Source of the DNA: Bacteroidales bacterium
GTDB taxonomy: Bacteria; Bacteroidota; Bacteroidia; Bacteroidales; UBA932
Direction: 5' to 3'
Length of the DNA stretch: 64,000 bases
NCBI GenBank assembly: GCA_016281015.1
Contig: JAEEHS010000050.1
Coordinates: 29,969-93,968 of the forward strand
A program made the position numbers and the translations under genes. Position 1 is the stretch's first letter. Each line of letters begins with the position of its first letter. The notes beneath the pieces were generated by a model that searched no databases, was not told the origin of the DNA, and saw nothing but the letters and a program-made list of their open reading frames with translations. This document shows positions 27,637 to 37,287 of the stretch, piece after piece.

Positions 27637-28233
27637 ATGAAGATCACGAACGCCATATTTTCAGGTAGCAGTACGAAGGTGGAGCAGAAGCCTGCCCGGA
27701 GACTGCCAGAGTTCGCCTTCATCGGCCGTTCGAATGTGGGGAAGAGTTCGCTGATCAACTCTCTGACCGGCAACGGCCACCTGGCCAAGACTTCCCAGAC
27801 ACCCGGTAAGACACAGCTGGTCAATCACTTCCTGATCAACGATAGCTGGTACCTCGTGGACCTGCCGGGCTACGGCTATGCCAAGCTGCCGGACCGGGAA
27901 CGGGCGAAACTCCGCCATATCATCTGGGACTATATCAACCGCAGCGAGGAACTGGTGCTGCTCTTTGTCCTCCTGGACAGCCGGCACGACATGCAGGAAG
28001 TGGACCTCCGTTTCATCGCGGAACTGGGCGAGAAGGGGATTCCCTTCGCCCTGGTCTTCACCAAAGGGGACAAGCAGGGGACGACCGTCCTCTCCGCCCA
28101 GGTGGAAAAGAACCGGCAGCGCCTGCTGGAGGACTGGGAGGAGCTTCCTCCGGTTTTTGTGACGTCCTCGCGGACGGGCCTTGGAAAAGAAGAAATTATC
28201 CAATATATCGGAACTGTTCTTGCTTCATTATGA
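27637..28233 (+). CDS. engB: Ribosome-biogenesis GTPase YihA/YsxC (EngB)
   Basis: Essential GTPase for large-subunit assembly. The 198 residues carry G1 GRSNVGKSSLIN near residue 30, G3 DLPGYGYAKLP and G4 TKGDK, all standard for EngB. The start follows a GGAGG run and overlaps the stop of a 4-codon upstream ORF by ATGA. Its own stop overlaps the prs start by 4 nt, giving an engB-prs operon. Confidence 0.95.
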   Translation: MKITNAIFSGSSTKVEQKPARRLPEFAFIGRSNVGKSSLINSLTGNGHLAKTSQTPGKTQLVNHFLINDSWYLVDLPGYGYAKLPDRERAKLRHIIWDYINRSEELVLLFVLLDSRHDMQEVDLRFIAELGEKGIPFALVFTKGDKQGTTVLSAQVEKNRQRLLEDWEELPPVFVTSSRTGLGKEEIIQYIGTVLASL

Positions 28234-29225
28234 TCAACGATGTGCACAAGCACCGCATGGTGCTCTTTTCCTGTGAAGCCACCCGGTATTTCGCCGACAA
28301 GGTGGTCGTGGCCATGAATAAGCTGAAACAGCCGGACGAGCCGGATGTCGTGCTCGGCCAGCTGGACATCTCTCATTTCAGCGACGGGGAGTTCCAGCCT
28401 TCCTATGCTGAAAGTGTCCGCGGGGCGACCTGTTTTATCCTGCAGTCCACCTTCCCGCCTTCCGACAACCTGATGGAACTGCTGCTCTCGATCGATGCCG
28501 CGAAGCGGGCTTCCGCCAACAAAGTCATCGCCGTCATGCCGTATTTCGGATGGGCCCGTCAGGACCGCAAGGACAAGCCGCGCGTCTCGATCGGCGCCAA
28601 ACTGGTGGCGAACATGCTCAAGGCGGCGGGGACGGATGCCGTGATGACCTGCGACCTCCATGCCGACCAGATCCAGGGCTTTTTCGACCTGCCGGTGAAC
28701 CACCTGTATGCCTCCTATGACTTCCTGGACATCCTGAAGAAACTCCAGCGGGCCAACAAAGATACCTTCACCATCGCTGCACCGGACATGGGCGGCGCCA
28801 AACGGGCCCATGCCTACGCCAAGAACCTCCACTGTCCCGTGGTAATCTGCCACAAGACCCGCGCGCGGGCCAATGTGATCGAAAGGATCCAGCCCATCGG
28901 CGAGGTGGAAGGCCGGGACATCGTCATTATCGACGACATCATCGATACGGCCGGTACCCTGACCGAGGCGGCGAACGAGCTCATGAAGCGGGGTGCCCGC
29001 AGCGTACGGGCCTTCGCTACCCATGCCGTGCTTTCCGGCCCGGCGTACGAACGCATTGACGCTTCTGCCCTGACGGAGGTCTACGTGACCGATACGATTC
29101 CGCTGGACCCGGCGAAGAAGGACCTCCAGGGAAAGATTCGCATCGTGTCGCTCGCCGACACCTTCGCCCGGATGATCCTCAGGGTGTATAACTACGAACC
29201 GATCTCTTCCGAATTCCCGCTTTAG
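28230..29225 (+). CDS. prs: Ribose-phosphate pyrophosphokinase
   Basis: Makes PRPP from ribose 5-phosphate and ATP for purine, pyrimidine and amino-acid synthesis. The 331 residues contain the FSDGEFQPSYAESVRG substrate loop, the metal-binding TCDLHADQIQGFFD near residue 150 and the PRPP loop VIIDDIIDTAGTLTEAA near residue 233. Length and motifs are typical of the class I enzyme. The ATGA overlap with engB indicates translational coupling. Confidence 0.95.
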   Translation: MINDVHKHRMVLFSCEATRYFADKVVVAMNKLKQPDEPDVVLGQLDISHFSDGEFQPSYAESVRGATCFILQSTFPPSDNLMELLLSIDAAKRASANKVIAVMPYFGWARQDRKDKPRVSIGAKLVANMLKAAGTDAVMTCDLHADQIQGFFDLPVNHLYASYDFLDILKKLQRANKDTFTIAAPDMGGAKRAHAYAKNLHCPVVICHKTRARANVIERIQPIGEVEGRDIVIIDDIIDTAGTLTEAANELMKRGARSVRAFATHAVLSGPAYERIDASALTEVYVTDTIPLDPAKKDLQGKIRIVSLADTFARMILRVYNYEPISSEFPL

Positions 29226-29226
29226 T

Positions 29227-29439
29227 ATGAAAACCTTCCTCGCCGCCATCCTTTTCGTCGGGGCCGCCGTGCTGCTACTGGGGGTCAATATTTTCTTTTT
29301 CCACCGTCCCTTCCCGGACGGGGAGATCTCGACGAATCCGGAGATGAAAAAGCGGGGAATCAAATGCGCCAAGGAGGAGGAACTGGAACTGGAAGCATGC
29401 CGCGCCTGTGCGCTTTCGAAAGAATGTAAAAAGAAATAA
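29227..29439 (+). CDS. Small single-pass membrane protein with a cysteine cluster
   Basis: A 70-residue protein with one N-terminal hydrophobic segment ([20 protein letters not shown]) and a charged C-terminal tail holding four cysteines (Cys, then [12 protein letters not shown]), a spacing that could bind a metal or form disulfides. No domain can be named. Lies 1 nt after the prs stop and 1 nt before the der start, so it belongs to the same operon. Small Cys-tailed membrane proteins of this kind are frequent in Bacteroidetes. Confidence 0.75.
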   Translation: MKTFLAAILFVGAAVLLLGVNIFFFHRPFPDGEISTNPEMKKRGIKCAKEEELELEACRACALSKECKKK

Positions 29440-29440
29440 T

Positions 29441-30748
29441 ATGGCACTTGTAGCGATTGTGGGAAGGCCGAATGTCGGCAAATCCACCCTTTTCAACCGC
29501 CTGGTCGGGATGCGCCAGGCCATCGTGGACGAAACCGCCGGCGTCACCCGCGACCGGCATTACGGCAAATGTGAATGGTGCGGCCGGGAATTCTCCGTCG
29601 TGGATACCGGCGGTTACACCTCCAATTCGGACGATGTCTTTGAGGATGCCATCCGCCGTCAGGTAGTGATCGCCATCGAGGAGGCGGATGTGGTCCTGTT
29701 CCTGTGCGAGGCGGCGACCGGCATCACGGATTATGACGCGGAGATCGCCGATCTGCTGCGGCGCTCGAAAAAGCCGGTGGTCCTGTGTGTCAACAAGGTG
29801 GATTCGGGCGAAAAGATGTATGATGCCTATGATTTCTACGCCCTGGGCCTGGGGGAAGTCTGGTCCATCTCGGCCGCCAACGGAAGCGGGACGGGCGACC
29901 TGCTGGACGAGATTGTCAAGGTCCTGCCAGAAGAAGACGCTCCGGAAGAGGACCATGCCGAAGTGCCGCACATCGCCATCGTGGGGCGTCCGAACGTGGG
30001 CAAGTCTTCGCTGACGAACGCCCTCCTCGGTGAGGAACGGAACATCGTGACGCCCGTGGCGGGAACGACCCGGGATTCGATCTCGACCTATTACAACAAG
30101 TTCGGCCACGAGTTCATGATTGTCGATACGGCCGGTATGCGCAAACGGGGCAAGGTCAATGAGGACCTGGAATTTTACTCGGTCCTGAGGGCCATGCGGA
30201 CCATCGAGCATTCGGACGTATGCATCCTGATGATCGATGCGACCCTCGGCATGGAGGCCCAGGACATGAACATCTTCAACATCATCCAGAAAAACCGCAA
30301 GGGCTGTGTGATCGTCGTGAACAAATGGGACCTCTTTGAGAAGGATGTCAATACGATGCGGGATTATACCGAGGGCCTGCGCGCCCGCCTGGCCCCGTTC
30401 AATGACATTCCGATTCTCTTTACGTCGGTCGTGGGTAAGCAGCGTATCCTGGACGTGCTGGACGCTGCGGCCCATGTGGCGGAGAACATGAAGCGGCGTA
30501 TCCCGACCTCCGAACTCAACGATGCCATGCTGCCGGAGATCGAGAACTATCCGCCGCCTGCCTGGAAGGGAAAATACATCAAGATCAAATATGTGACCCA
30601 GCTTCCTACCCGTACCCCGCAGTTTGCTTTCTTCTGTAACCTGCCCCAGTGGGTAAAGGATCCTTACAAGCGTTTCTTGGAAAACAAACTCCGCGAGCAC
30701 TTCGACTTCGAGGGTTGTCCCATCCAAGTCTATGCCCGCGGGAAATAA
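29441..30748 (+). CDS. der: Double-GTPase ribosome assembly factor Der (EngA)
   Basis: Essential tandem GTPase acting in 50S assembly. The 435 residues carry two G domains: [16 protein letters not shown] near residue 8 and [16 protein letters not shown] near residue 180, each with a DTAG/DTGG element and NKxD ([16 protein letters not shown]). A KH-like C-terminal domain ends the protein. The ATG at 29441 gives the usual N-terminus [11 protein letters not shown]; an upstream in-frame start lies inside the preceding gene. Confidence 0.96.
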   Translation: MALVAIVGRPNVGKSTLFNRLVGMRQAIVDETAGVTRDRHYGKCEWCGREFSVVDTGGYTSNSDDVFEDAIRRQVVIAIEEADVVLFLCEAATGITDYDAEIADLLRRSKKPVVLCVNKVDSGEKMYDAYDFYALGLGEVWSISAANGSGTGDLLDEIVKVLPEEDAPEEDHAEVPHIAIVGRPNVGKSSLTNALLGEERNIVTPVAGTTRDSISTYYNKFGHEFMIVDTAGMRKRGKVNEDLEFYSVLRAMRTIEHSDVCILMIDATLGMEAQDMNIFNIIQKNRKGCVIVVNKWDLFEKDVNTMRDYTEGLRARLAPFNDIPILFTSVVGKQRILDVLDAAAHVAENMKRRIPTSELNDAMLPEIENYPPPAWKGKYIKIKYVTQLPTRTPQFAFFCNLPQWVKDPYKRFLENKLREHFDFEGCPIQVYARGK

Positions 30749-30763
30749 GCAATCGGAAAATAC

Positions 30764-31091
30764 CTATTCAATCTTCTGCAGGATTTCTGTCTGCAGATGC
30801 TCCATATTGAGGCTGAATACGTCGTGGCGTACATAGCCCAGATTGGGCACATACCAGTTCTCCAGATATTGGTCCAGGTGGTGCATCGGGGCTTCCTCTT
30901 TCTTGCGTTGGCCGATACCAGGGAATCTACCTCGAAATCATTTTCATGGTCTTGAACTTGTAGCGCTCGTAGTAAAGCTTGCAGCCGGCCTTGGTGCAGA
31001 AATAGAGTTCACCGGCAAAGGCGGTGATGCCAAAAAGAGAAATGTAAGAAAAAATGCGTATTTTTAGCACGTGAAACTGAAGATTGTCCAT
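30764..31091 (-). pseudogene. Probable decayed gene, identity unknown
   Basis: Two open minus-strand segments lie end to end in different frames. The first (31091 to 30927, 54 residues) has a possible membrane segment then ELYFCTKAGCKLYYERYKF. The second (open from about 30940 to a stop at 30764) has KKEEAPMHHLDQYLENWY and an amphipathic end LQTEILQKIE. Both look coding in composition, and a single frame change near 30925-30940 would join them into about 105 residues. I do not recognise the product. This fills the 359-bp gap between der and the esterase; otherwise I see no RNA gene or terminator there. Confidence 0.3.
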
Positions 31092-31107
31092 ACTAATAAC
31101 CCTTGAT

Positions 31108-31965
31108 ATGAAAAGAATCCTGTTTGTACTGCTCTTTGCTCTGATGTCGGTCCTTCCGTCCCGGGCTGGGAAAATGGTCACGGACAGCCTCCGGAGCGAG
31201 GTGCTCGGCGCCACCATCCGGTACAATGTCTATCTGCCGGACGGTTTTGACGAGGGAAGGGACCGTTATCCGGTGATTTATCTCCTCCATGGGCTTTCGG
31301 ATGATTACCGGGCCTGGCAGAAAAAAGGCCTGATGAAAATGGTCGCGGATGAACTGATCGCCTCCGGCGAATGTGTCCCTTCGGTCATCATAATGCCGAA
31401 CGCCGGCGGACCGGATGTCCATCATACCCAGAACGGCTACTTCAACGTGGAGAACTGGCCCTATGAGGAGTTCTTCTTTACGGAACTGATGCCGCAGCTG
31501 GAACTGAAATACCGCTGTATCCGGGACAAGGCCCACCGCGCCATCATGGGCCTGTCGATGGGAGGCGGCGGATCCGTCGTCTATTGCCAGCGGCATCCTG
31601 AACTCTTCTCTTCCTGCTTTGCGATGAGCGCCTGGCTGGACAACAAGCATGACATGGTCCGTCCCGCCCTGGAACGGAGCGACAAACTCCGGATCGTCTG
31701 CCAGTCCGTCATCGATCATTCCGCGCTGGACTTCCTGGATGCCGCTTCCGAAGAAACGGTTCGGAAGTTAAAGACGATCAAGTGGTTCGCGGATTGCGGG
31801 GATGACGACAGACTCCTTCCGCTGACATTGGATTTCTACCAGAAGATGCAGCAGAAGGGGATCCCCTGCGAACTGCGTGTGAGGAACGGAGTCCATAACT
31901 GGGAATACTGGCACTACAGCCTCCGAACGGCCCTGCCTTTCGCCTCGCGTAACTTCGGGAAATAA
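31108..31965 (+). CDS. Secreted esterase D-family hydrolase
   Basis: A 285-residue exported esterase with signal peptide (FVLLFALMSVLPSRA). The alpha/beta hydrolase core of the Esterase_D/feruloyl-esterase group (PF00756) shows the LLHGLSDDYRAWQ oxyanion region, nucleophile elbow MGLSMGGGGSV with Ser near 153, and a late His in RNGVHNWEYW. Likely deacetylates or de-feruloylates glycans in the periplasm or outside; the substrate is not deducible. The ATG at 31108 starts the signal peptide. xseA follows 12 nt later. Confidence 0.88.
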   Translation: MKRILFVLLFALMSVLPSRAGKMVTDSLRSEVLGATIRYNVYLPDGFDEGRDRYPVIYLLHGLSDDYRAWQKKGLMKMVADELIASGECVPSVIIMPNAGGPDVHHTQNGYFNVENWPYEEFFFTELMPQLELKYRCIRDKAHRAIMGLSMGGGGSVVYCQRHPELFSSCFAMSAWLDNKHDMVRPALERSDKLRIVCQSVIDHSALDFLDAASEETVRKLKTIKWFADCGDDDRLLPLTLDFYQKMQQKGIPCELRVRNGVHNWEYWHYSLRTALPFASRNFGK

Positions 31966-31977
31966 CGGACGCGCGGC

Positions 31978-33162
31978 ATGGGAAAGGACTATCTGGACCT
32001 GCTGGACCTCCAGGAGCGAATCAAGGAAAGCATCGAAGAAGCTTTTCCGGAGCGGCTGTGGGTGAGGGCGGAGATTGCATCGCTCTCTCCGCGTGCCAAC
32101 GGGCACTGCTACCTCTCGCTGACCCAGTCCTGCGGCGGAAAAGTTGTCGCGGAGAGCCGGGCCATGATCTGGAAATGGCAGTATCCCCAGCTGAAGGCTT
32201 TTTTCGAGCAGGAGACTTCCCAGTCGCTGAAGGCCGGTATCACCGTCCTGGTACGGGTCCAGGTCAGTTTCAGCGAACTCTACGGGGTCAGTCTGTTCAT
32301 TGATGACATCGATCCGGCCTTTACCCTCGGCGAAGCTGCCCTGGAGCGCAAACGCAATCTAGAGAAGCTGACGGCGGAAGGCTATTTGGAAATGCAGCAG
32401 GAACTCGGCCTGCCGCGCCTGCCGGGCCGCCTGGCCGTGATCACCTCCGCAACGGCCGCCGGATGGGGCGACTTCCAGCGGCACATCGCCGAATCGGGTT
32501 ATGCCATCGGTGTCACCTTGTTCGAAGCCCTGATGCAGGGCGACGCCGCTCCTGCCTCCATCATGGACGCCCTGACGGAAGCCCAGGAGCAGCCCTTCGA
32601 CGCCATCCTGATCCTCCGGGGCGGCGGCAGCGAGCTGGACCTGGCGTGTTTCGACGATTTCGACCTCGCCGTCGCTATCTCCACCTGCCCGCTGCCGGTG
32701 GTGACCGCCATCGGCCATGAACGCGATGTCCATATCGCGGACCTGGTTGCCAACCGCTCCGTCAAGACCCCGACCGCCCTGGCCGACCTCTTTATCGACG
32801 CTTTTGCCGCGGAAGACGCCCGCATAGACGCCATTGAACAGCGCATCCAGACAGCCGTCCTCAGGCGCCGCCAGGAAAAACTTGCGGCGCTGGAACGTCC
32901 TCTGACAGAGCTGGTTCACCGTCTACGTTTCGCCTTTTCCGCCAGGCTGGGCGATGCCCTGTCCACCCTCTCGCTCGCGGAAGCGGGAATCCGGAGCTCC
33001 GACCCCCGCAACATCCTGTCCCTCGGCTATGTACTGGTAACCGGCCCGGATGACAAGATCCTCAAGAGCGTGAAAAAGATATCTCCCGGTGACCGCATCG
33101 GAGTTCGCCTCCGCGACGGTTCCCTGACCGCGATAGTGGATGAAATAGTAAAAACCACATAA
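31978..33162 (+). CDS. xseA: Exodeoxyribonuclease VII large subunit
   Basis: Catalytic subunit of the single-strand-specific exonuclease VII. The 394 residues have the N-terminal OB fold (LWVRAEIASLSPRANGHCYLS near residue 25), the catalytic domain with ITSATAAGWGDFQRH and the conserved ILRGGGSELDLACFDD, AIGHERDVHIADLVA, and a long coiled-coil segment. Complete. Followed at once by xseB. Confidence 0.95.
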   Translation: MGKDYLDLLDLQERIKESIEEAFPERLWVRAEIASLSPRANGHCYLSLTQSCGGKVVAESRAMIWKWQYPQLKAFFEQETSQSLKAGITVLVRVQVSFSELYGVSLFIDDIDPAFTLGEAALERKRNLEKLTAEGYLEMQQELGLPRLPGRLAVITSATAAGWGDFQRHIAESGYAIGVTLFEALMQGDAAPASIMDALTEAQEQPFDAILILRGGGSELDLACFDDFDLAVAISTCPLPVVTAIGHERDVHIADLVANRSVKTPTALADLFIDAFAAEDARIDAIEQRIQTAVLRRRQEKLAALERPLTELVHRLRFAFSARLGDALSTLSLAEAGIRSSDPRNILSLGYVLVTGPDDKILKSVKKISPGDRIGVRLRDGSLTAIVDEIVKTT

Positions 33163-33164
33163 TA

Positions 33165-33344
33165 ATGGAAAACACGTTTGACTATGCCAAGGCCATGGCT
33201 GAACTGGAGGAGATTGCTAGGACCGTAGAGAACCCCGAGACGAAACTCGAGCAGCTCGACAGCCTCATCTCCCGCAGCAAGGTCCTCATCAAGGCCTGCC
33301 GTGACTACCTTCGCGGCATACAGGAAAAAATCGACAGCCTATGA
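33165..33344 (+). CDS. xseB: Exodeoxyribonuclease VII small subunit
   Basis: A 59-residue all-helical protein starting MENTFDYAKAMAELEEI, with the family core about LEQLDSLISRSKVLIKAC. It is short for a routine ORF search but sits where xseB belongs, 2 nt after xseA. Its stop overlaps the glgB start by 4 nt (ATGA), so the nuclease genes are translationally coupled to the glycogen cluster. Confidence 0.9.
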   Translation: MENTFDYAKAMAELEEIARTVENPETKLEQLDSLISRSKVLIKACRDYLRGIQEKIDSL

Positions 33345-35338
33345 AACCCATTTACAAGACAGACCCCTGGCTTGCACCTTACCAGGGAGCCATCGAAGCA
33401 CGGCATCAGCGGATCCTGGACATGAAACGGCACATTGCCGGGGACGGAACGCTGAAAGATGCCGTCAACAACCACCTCTATTACGGCCTGCACCGCTCGG
33501 ACGACGGCTCCTGGGTGCTGCGGGAATGGGCCCCCAATGCAAGCCGTATCTATCTCATAGGGGAGTTTAACAACTGGAAACGGACGGAGCCCTATGCCCT
33601 GAAACCGATCGGCGGCGGCAACTGGGAACTGTACCTGCCGGAGATGTTCCTTCGCCACGGCCAGCTGTATAAGTTTTGGATCGAATGGCCGGGCGGAGGC
33701 GGGGAGCGGCTTCCTTCCTATGTGACGCGTGTGGTCCAGGACCCGGTGACAAAGGTCTTCTCCGCCCAGGTCTGGGACCCCGGCAAGCCCTATGTATGGA
33801 AACATCCCCATGCCGGGAAGCGGGTCCATCCGATGATCTATGAATGCCACATCGGCATGTCCTCCGAGCAGGAAAAAGTGGCCTCCTTCGAGGAGTTCCG
33901 CCGCGACGTCCTGCCGCGCGTCAAGCGCCTGGGGTACGACACCATCCAGATCATGGCCCTCCAGGAACATCCTTACTATGGCTCATTTGGCTACCAGGTG
34001 TCGAATTTCTTCGCTCTGTCGTCGCGTTTCGGAACGCCGGAAGAGTTCAAGCGCCTGGTGGACGATGCCCATGGAAAGGGAATCGCCGTGGTGATGGACA
34101 TTGTCCACAGCCACTCCGTGGACAATGAAGCCGAGGGCCTTTCCAACTTTGACGGGACGGACCATCTCTATTTCTACAGCGGGCCGCAGGGCCGGCATCC
34201 GGCCTGGGGCTCCCGCTGCTTCGACTACGGCAAGGACGAGACCAAGTATTTCCTCCTGTCGAACGTCAAATACTGGATGGAAGAATATCACCTCGACGGA
34301 TTCCGTTTCGACGGCGTGACGTCCATGCTGTACTGGGACCACGGACTCGGCAAGGACTTCGGGGACTACAGCCTGTATTTCAACGAAGGGGTGGACGAAA
34401 ATGCCGTGACGTATCTTGCGCTGGCCAACATGCTGGTGCGGGAAATAAATCCCAATGCCTTTACCATTGCCGAGGATGTCTCCGGTATGGCCGGCCTGGC
34501 GGCCCCCTTCGAGGCGGGCGGCGTGGGCTTCGATTTCCGCATGTCCATGGGCGTGGCGGACCACTGGATCAAATGGATCAAGGAGCGGAGCGACGAGCAG
34601 TGGTCGGTCGGGGAAATCTGGTGGGAACTCACGAACAAGCGCGCCGACGAGAAGACCATCTCCTATGCCGAGTGCCACGACCAGGCGCTGGTCGGCGACA
34701 AGACGCTGATTTTCCGCCTGATGGACAAGGAGATGTATTTCTCCATGCGGACGGATTCCGGAAACCTGATTGTGGACCGGGGCGTCGCCCTGCACAAGAT
34801 GATCCGCCTGGTGACGGCGGCGACCTCGGGGGACGGCTACCTGAATTTTATGGGCAATGAATTCGGTCATCCCGAATGGATCGACTTCCCCCGGGAGGGA
34901 AACGGCTGGTCCTTCTCCCATGCGCGCCGGATGTGGTCCCTGTCGGAATCGGAGGTGCTCCGTTACCGGTATCTCCGGCAGTTTGACGAAGAAATGGTCC
35001 ACCTGATCCGCTCAGAACGCATTCTTTTCTCCAAACCGGAGCTCCTCGTTGCAGACGAAGAAAAGAAAATCTTGATTTTCAGGCGAAGAAACTGTATCTT
35101 TGCGCTGAATTTCTCCCCGTCGGGTTCCTTTGCCGATTACGGCTTTGCGGCCCCCGCCGGAGAATGGGAGACGGTTCTCGACACAGACGAAGCCCGTTTT
35201 GACGGCTTCTGTCGTATCGTGTCCGGGGAACATCACCTGACGTTGCCCGAGCGGTCCCCGAACGGAGACCAGCGGTATGGAGATACGCTGAAGTTGTATC
35301 TGCCTGCCCGCACGGCTCTGGTCTTGAAGAAAATTTAA
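33341..35338 (+). CDS. glgB: 1,4-alpha-glucan branching enzyme (GH13)
   Basis: Introduces alpha-1,6 branches into glycogen. The 665 residues start with a CBM48 domain (LREWAPNASRIYLIGEFNNW near residue 60), followed by the GH13 barrel with VMDIVHSHS, the nucleophile Asp in GFRFDGVTSM near residue 325, the acid Glu in FTIAEDVSGM near 381 and the CHDQ motif near 446. This is the eukaryote-like (GH13_8) form common in Bacteroidetes. First gene of a five-gene glycogen block: branching, debranching, GT4, GH57 and synthase-phosphorylase. Confidence 0.95.
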   Translation: MKPIYKTDPWLAPYQGAIEARHQRILDMKRHIAGDGTLKDAVNNHLYYGLHRSDDGSWVLREWAPNASRIYLIGEFNNWKRTEPYALKPIGGGNWELYLPEMFLRHGQLYKFWIEWPGGGGERLPSYVTRVVQDPVTKVFSAQVWDPGKPYVWKHPHAGKRVHPMIYECHIGMSSEQEKVASFEEFRRDVLPRVKRLGYDTIQIMALQEHPYYGSFGYQVSNFFALSSRFGTPEEFKRLVDDAHGKGIAVVMDIVHSHSVDNEAEGLSNFDGTDHLYFYSGPQGRHPAWGSRCFDYGKDETKYFLLSNVKYWMEEYHLDGFRFDGVTSMLYWDHGLGKDFGDYSLYFNEGVDENAVTYLALANMLVREINPNAFTIAEDVSGMAGLAAPFEAGGVGFDFRMSMGVADHWIKWIKERSDEQWSVGEIWWELTNKRADEKTISYAECHDQALVGDKTLIFRLMDKEMYFSMRTDSGNLIVDRGVALHKMIRLVTAATSGDGYLNFMGNEFGHPEWIDFPREGNGWSFSHARRMWSLSESEVLRYRYLRQFDEEMVHLIRSERILFSKPELLVADEEKKILIFRRRNCIFALNFSPSGSFADYGFAAPAGEWETVLDTDEARFDGFCRIVSGEHHLTLPERSPNGDQRYGDTLKLYLPARTALVLKKI

Positions 35339-35349
35339 AACAGAAAGCC

Positions 35350-37287
35350 ATGGCTTTTTTGAAATTCAATAAGTCCGAACTGGTCAATCTTGGCTATTCG
35401 CTCCGACGGGAAATCATCCTCCCGTCGAAGACAGGAGCGTATTGCAACACGTCCATCGTGACCTGCAATACGCGGCGTTACCACGGACTTCTGTCCGTTC
35501 CCATCGACGCGTTCGGCTCCTTCCGTTATGTTCTGCTGAGCTCCCTGGATGAGAGCCTGACGCTCAGAAGCAAGCGCTTCAACCTCGGCATCCACTGCTA
35601 TGGGGATGTCTATGAACCCCGCGGGCACAAGTACATCGTCGATTTCGACGCGGATCCGGTGCCGAAAGTGACCTATAAAATCGGAGAGATCGTCTTCACC
35701 AAGGAACTGGTGATGGCTCCGGACCAGAACCAGCTGCTCCTGCAGTACACCCTGGTCAGTGCACCGGCCAAGGTCCGCCTCAGCCTGAAGCCTTTCCTGG
35801 CTTTCCGCCGGGTCCATGACCTGACCCATGAGAATTCCGCTGCCCGCACCGGCTATCAGGAGATTCCGGGCGGGGTCGCCTTCAATCTTTATGAGGGCTT
35901 CCCGGACCTGAACCTCCAGATGAGCCGTAAGGCGGAATTCGGGTACAGCCCCTGCTGGTACAAGAATATCACTTACTCGGACGAGATGCGCCGCGGCTTC
36001 GACTGTCGGGAAGACCTCTTCGTTCCGGGTAGTTTTGAGATAGACCTCTCTGCGGGAGAAAGTGTCGTCTTTTCCGCCAGCGCGGATGCCCCTGTGGCTC
36101 CTGCCGGGCTCAAGCGCCGTTTCGCCGCCCTGCTGGATCGGATCGGCCCGATCACGTCTTTCCATGACCAGCTGGTCCGTTCGGCGGATTCCCTGATCCG
36201 CAACTCCCATGGACGCAAACAGATTGTCGCCGGTTATTCCTGGCTTCTGACAGGCCTGCTCCGCGAGACGCTCTGCTCGCTGCCGGGACTGACCCTCTAC
36301 GGGAAGAACGATCCGAAGGAATTCGAGGAAATTCTGGACAACCTGATTGAGGACAATGCGGAACGCTTCTACCACCGGACAACCCAGGTGGAGGCGCCGC
36401 TGATGCTCGCTGTCGTCCTCCAGCAGTATATCGCTTTCGGCGCTTCGGCAAAGAAGGTCTGGGCCAAGTACGGGAAAGTCCTCTCGGATGTGCTCGACAG
36501 TTATCTGCCGGGACGCCGCCAGGAGGTGACGATGCATCCGAACGGCCTCCTCTGGGCCCAGATGGACGGGGTCGCCCTGAGCTGGATGAACACCTACGCT
36601 TATGGCCGGGCCATCACCGAGCGGGCCGGTTACCAGGTCGAGACCAATGCCCTGTGGTACAATGCCATCTGCCTGGCGCTCTCGCTGGAGAAAGGCAAGG
36701 AATTCGCCCGGAAATGGACCCCGGTCAAGGAACTGATCGAGAAGAATTACCAGCCGACGTTCTGGAACCAGGACCTGGGCTTCCTTGCCGACTATGTGGA
36801 CGGCTATGGACAGCACATGGAACTGCGCCCGAACCAGCTTTGGCCGGTGTCGCTGGACTTCAAACCGGTTTCCGACGAGGTGATCAGCGAGGTGATGCGG
36901 GTCGTGAACGCCGAACTGGTTACCCGCCGCGGCGTCCGTTCGCTCTCTCCGCGTGATGTCCGCTATAAGGGTGTCTATGAGGGAACGCAGCTGGAGCGGG
37001 ACGAAGCCTATTACAATGGCTGCGCTTTCCCGTATCTGCTTTCCCAGTACTGCTATGCGAGTTTCAATATGATGGGCGAAGGTTTCATCAAACGGGCGGA
37101 ATGGTTGACTGAGGGCTTCTACGAAGACCTGTCCAAACACGGGGTCGGCTCCTTCTCCGAACTCTATGACGGCGACCCGCCTCACGAGGCCCACGGGGCC
37201 ATCTCCTCGGCGCTGACGGTGGCGGCTCTGCTGAATATCAACTGGCTCATCAACAAATACAGGGAGGAATCATCATGCGTGTATTAA
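35350..37287 (+). CDS. Glycogen debranching enzyme, amylo-alpha-1,6-glucosidase (GH133)
   Basis: Removes alpha-1,6 branches from glycogen. The 645 residues consist of an N-terminal GDE_N beta-domain (SLRREIILPSKTGAYCNTS and NTRRYHGLLS) and a C-terminal (alpha/alpha)6 barrel of the amylo-alpha-1,6-glucosidase type, with AGYSWLLTG, LWYNAICLAL and the late PRDVRYKGVYEGTQLERDEA segment. It follows glgB by 11 nt and overlaps the GT4 start by 13 nt. Confidence 0.93.
   Translation: MAFLKFNKSELVNLGYSLRREIILPSKTGAYCNTSIVTCNTRRYHGLLSVPIDAFGSFRYVLLSSLDESLTLRSKRFNLGIHCYGDVYEPRGHKYIVDFDADPVPKVTYKIGEIVFTKELVMAPDQNQLLLQYTLVSAPAKVRLSLKPFLAFRRVHDLTHENSAARTGYQEIPGGVAFNLYEGFPDLNLQMSRKAEFGYSPCWYKNITYSDEMRRGFDCREDLFVPGSFEIDLSAGESVVFSASADAPVAPAGLKRRFAALLDRIGPITSFHDQLVRSADSLIRNSHGRKQIVAGYSWLLTGLLRETLCSLPGLTLYGKNDPKEFEEILDNLIEDNAERFYHRTTQVEAPLMLAVVLQQYIAFGASAKKVWAKYGKVLSDVLDSYLPGRRQEVTMHPNGLLWAQMDGVALSWMNTYAYGRAITERAGYQVETNALWYNAICLALSLEKGKEFARKWTPVKELIEKNYQPTFWNQDLGFLADYVDGYGQHMELRPNQLWPVSLDFKPVSDEVISEVMRVVNAELVTRRGVRSLSPRDVRYKGVYEGTQLERDEAYYNGCAFPYLLSQYCYASFNMMGEGFIKRAEWLTEGFYEDLSKHGVGSFSELYDGDPPHEAHGAISSALTVAALLNINWLINKYREESSCVY

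Noticed and set aside
35093..35102. TATCTTTG promoter-like box inside glgB
   Set aside because: It lies deep in the coding frame with no gene start shortly after it; the next gene begins about 250 bp further on and is in operon spacing.
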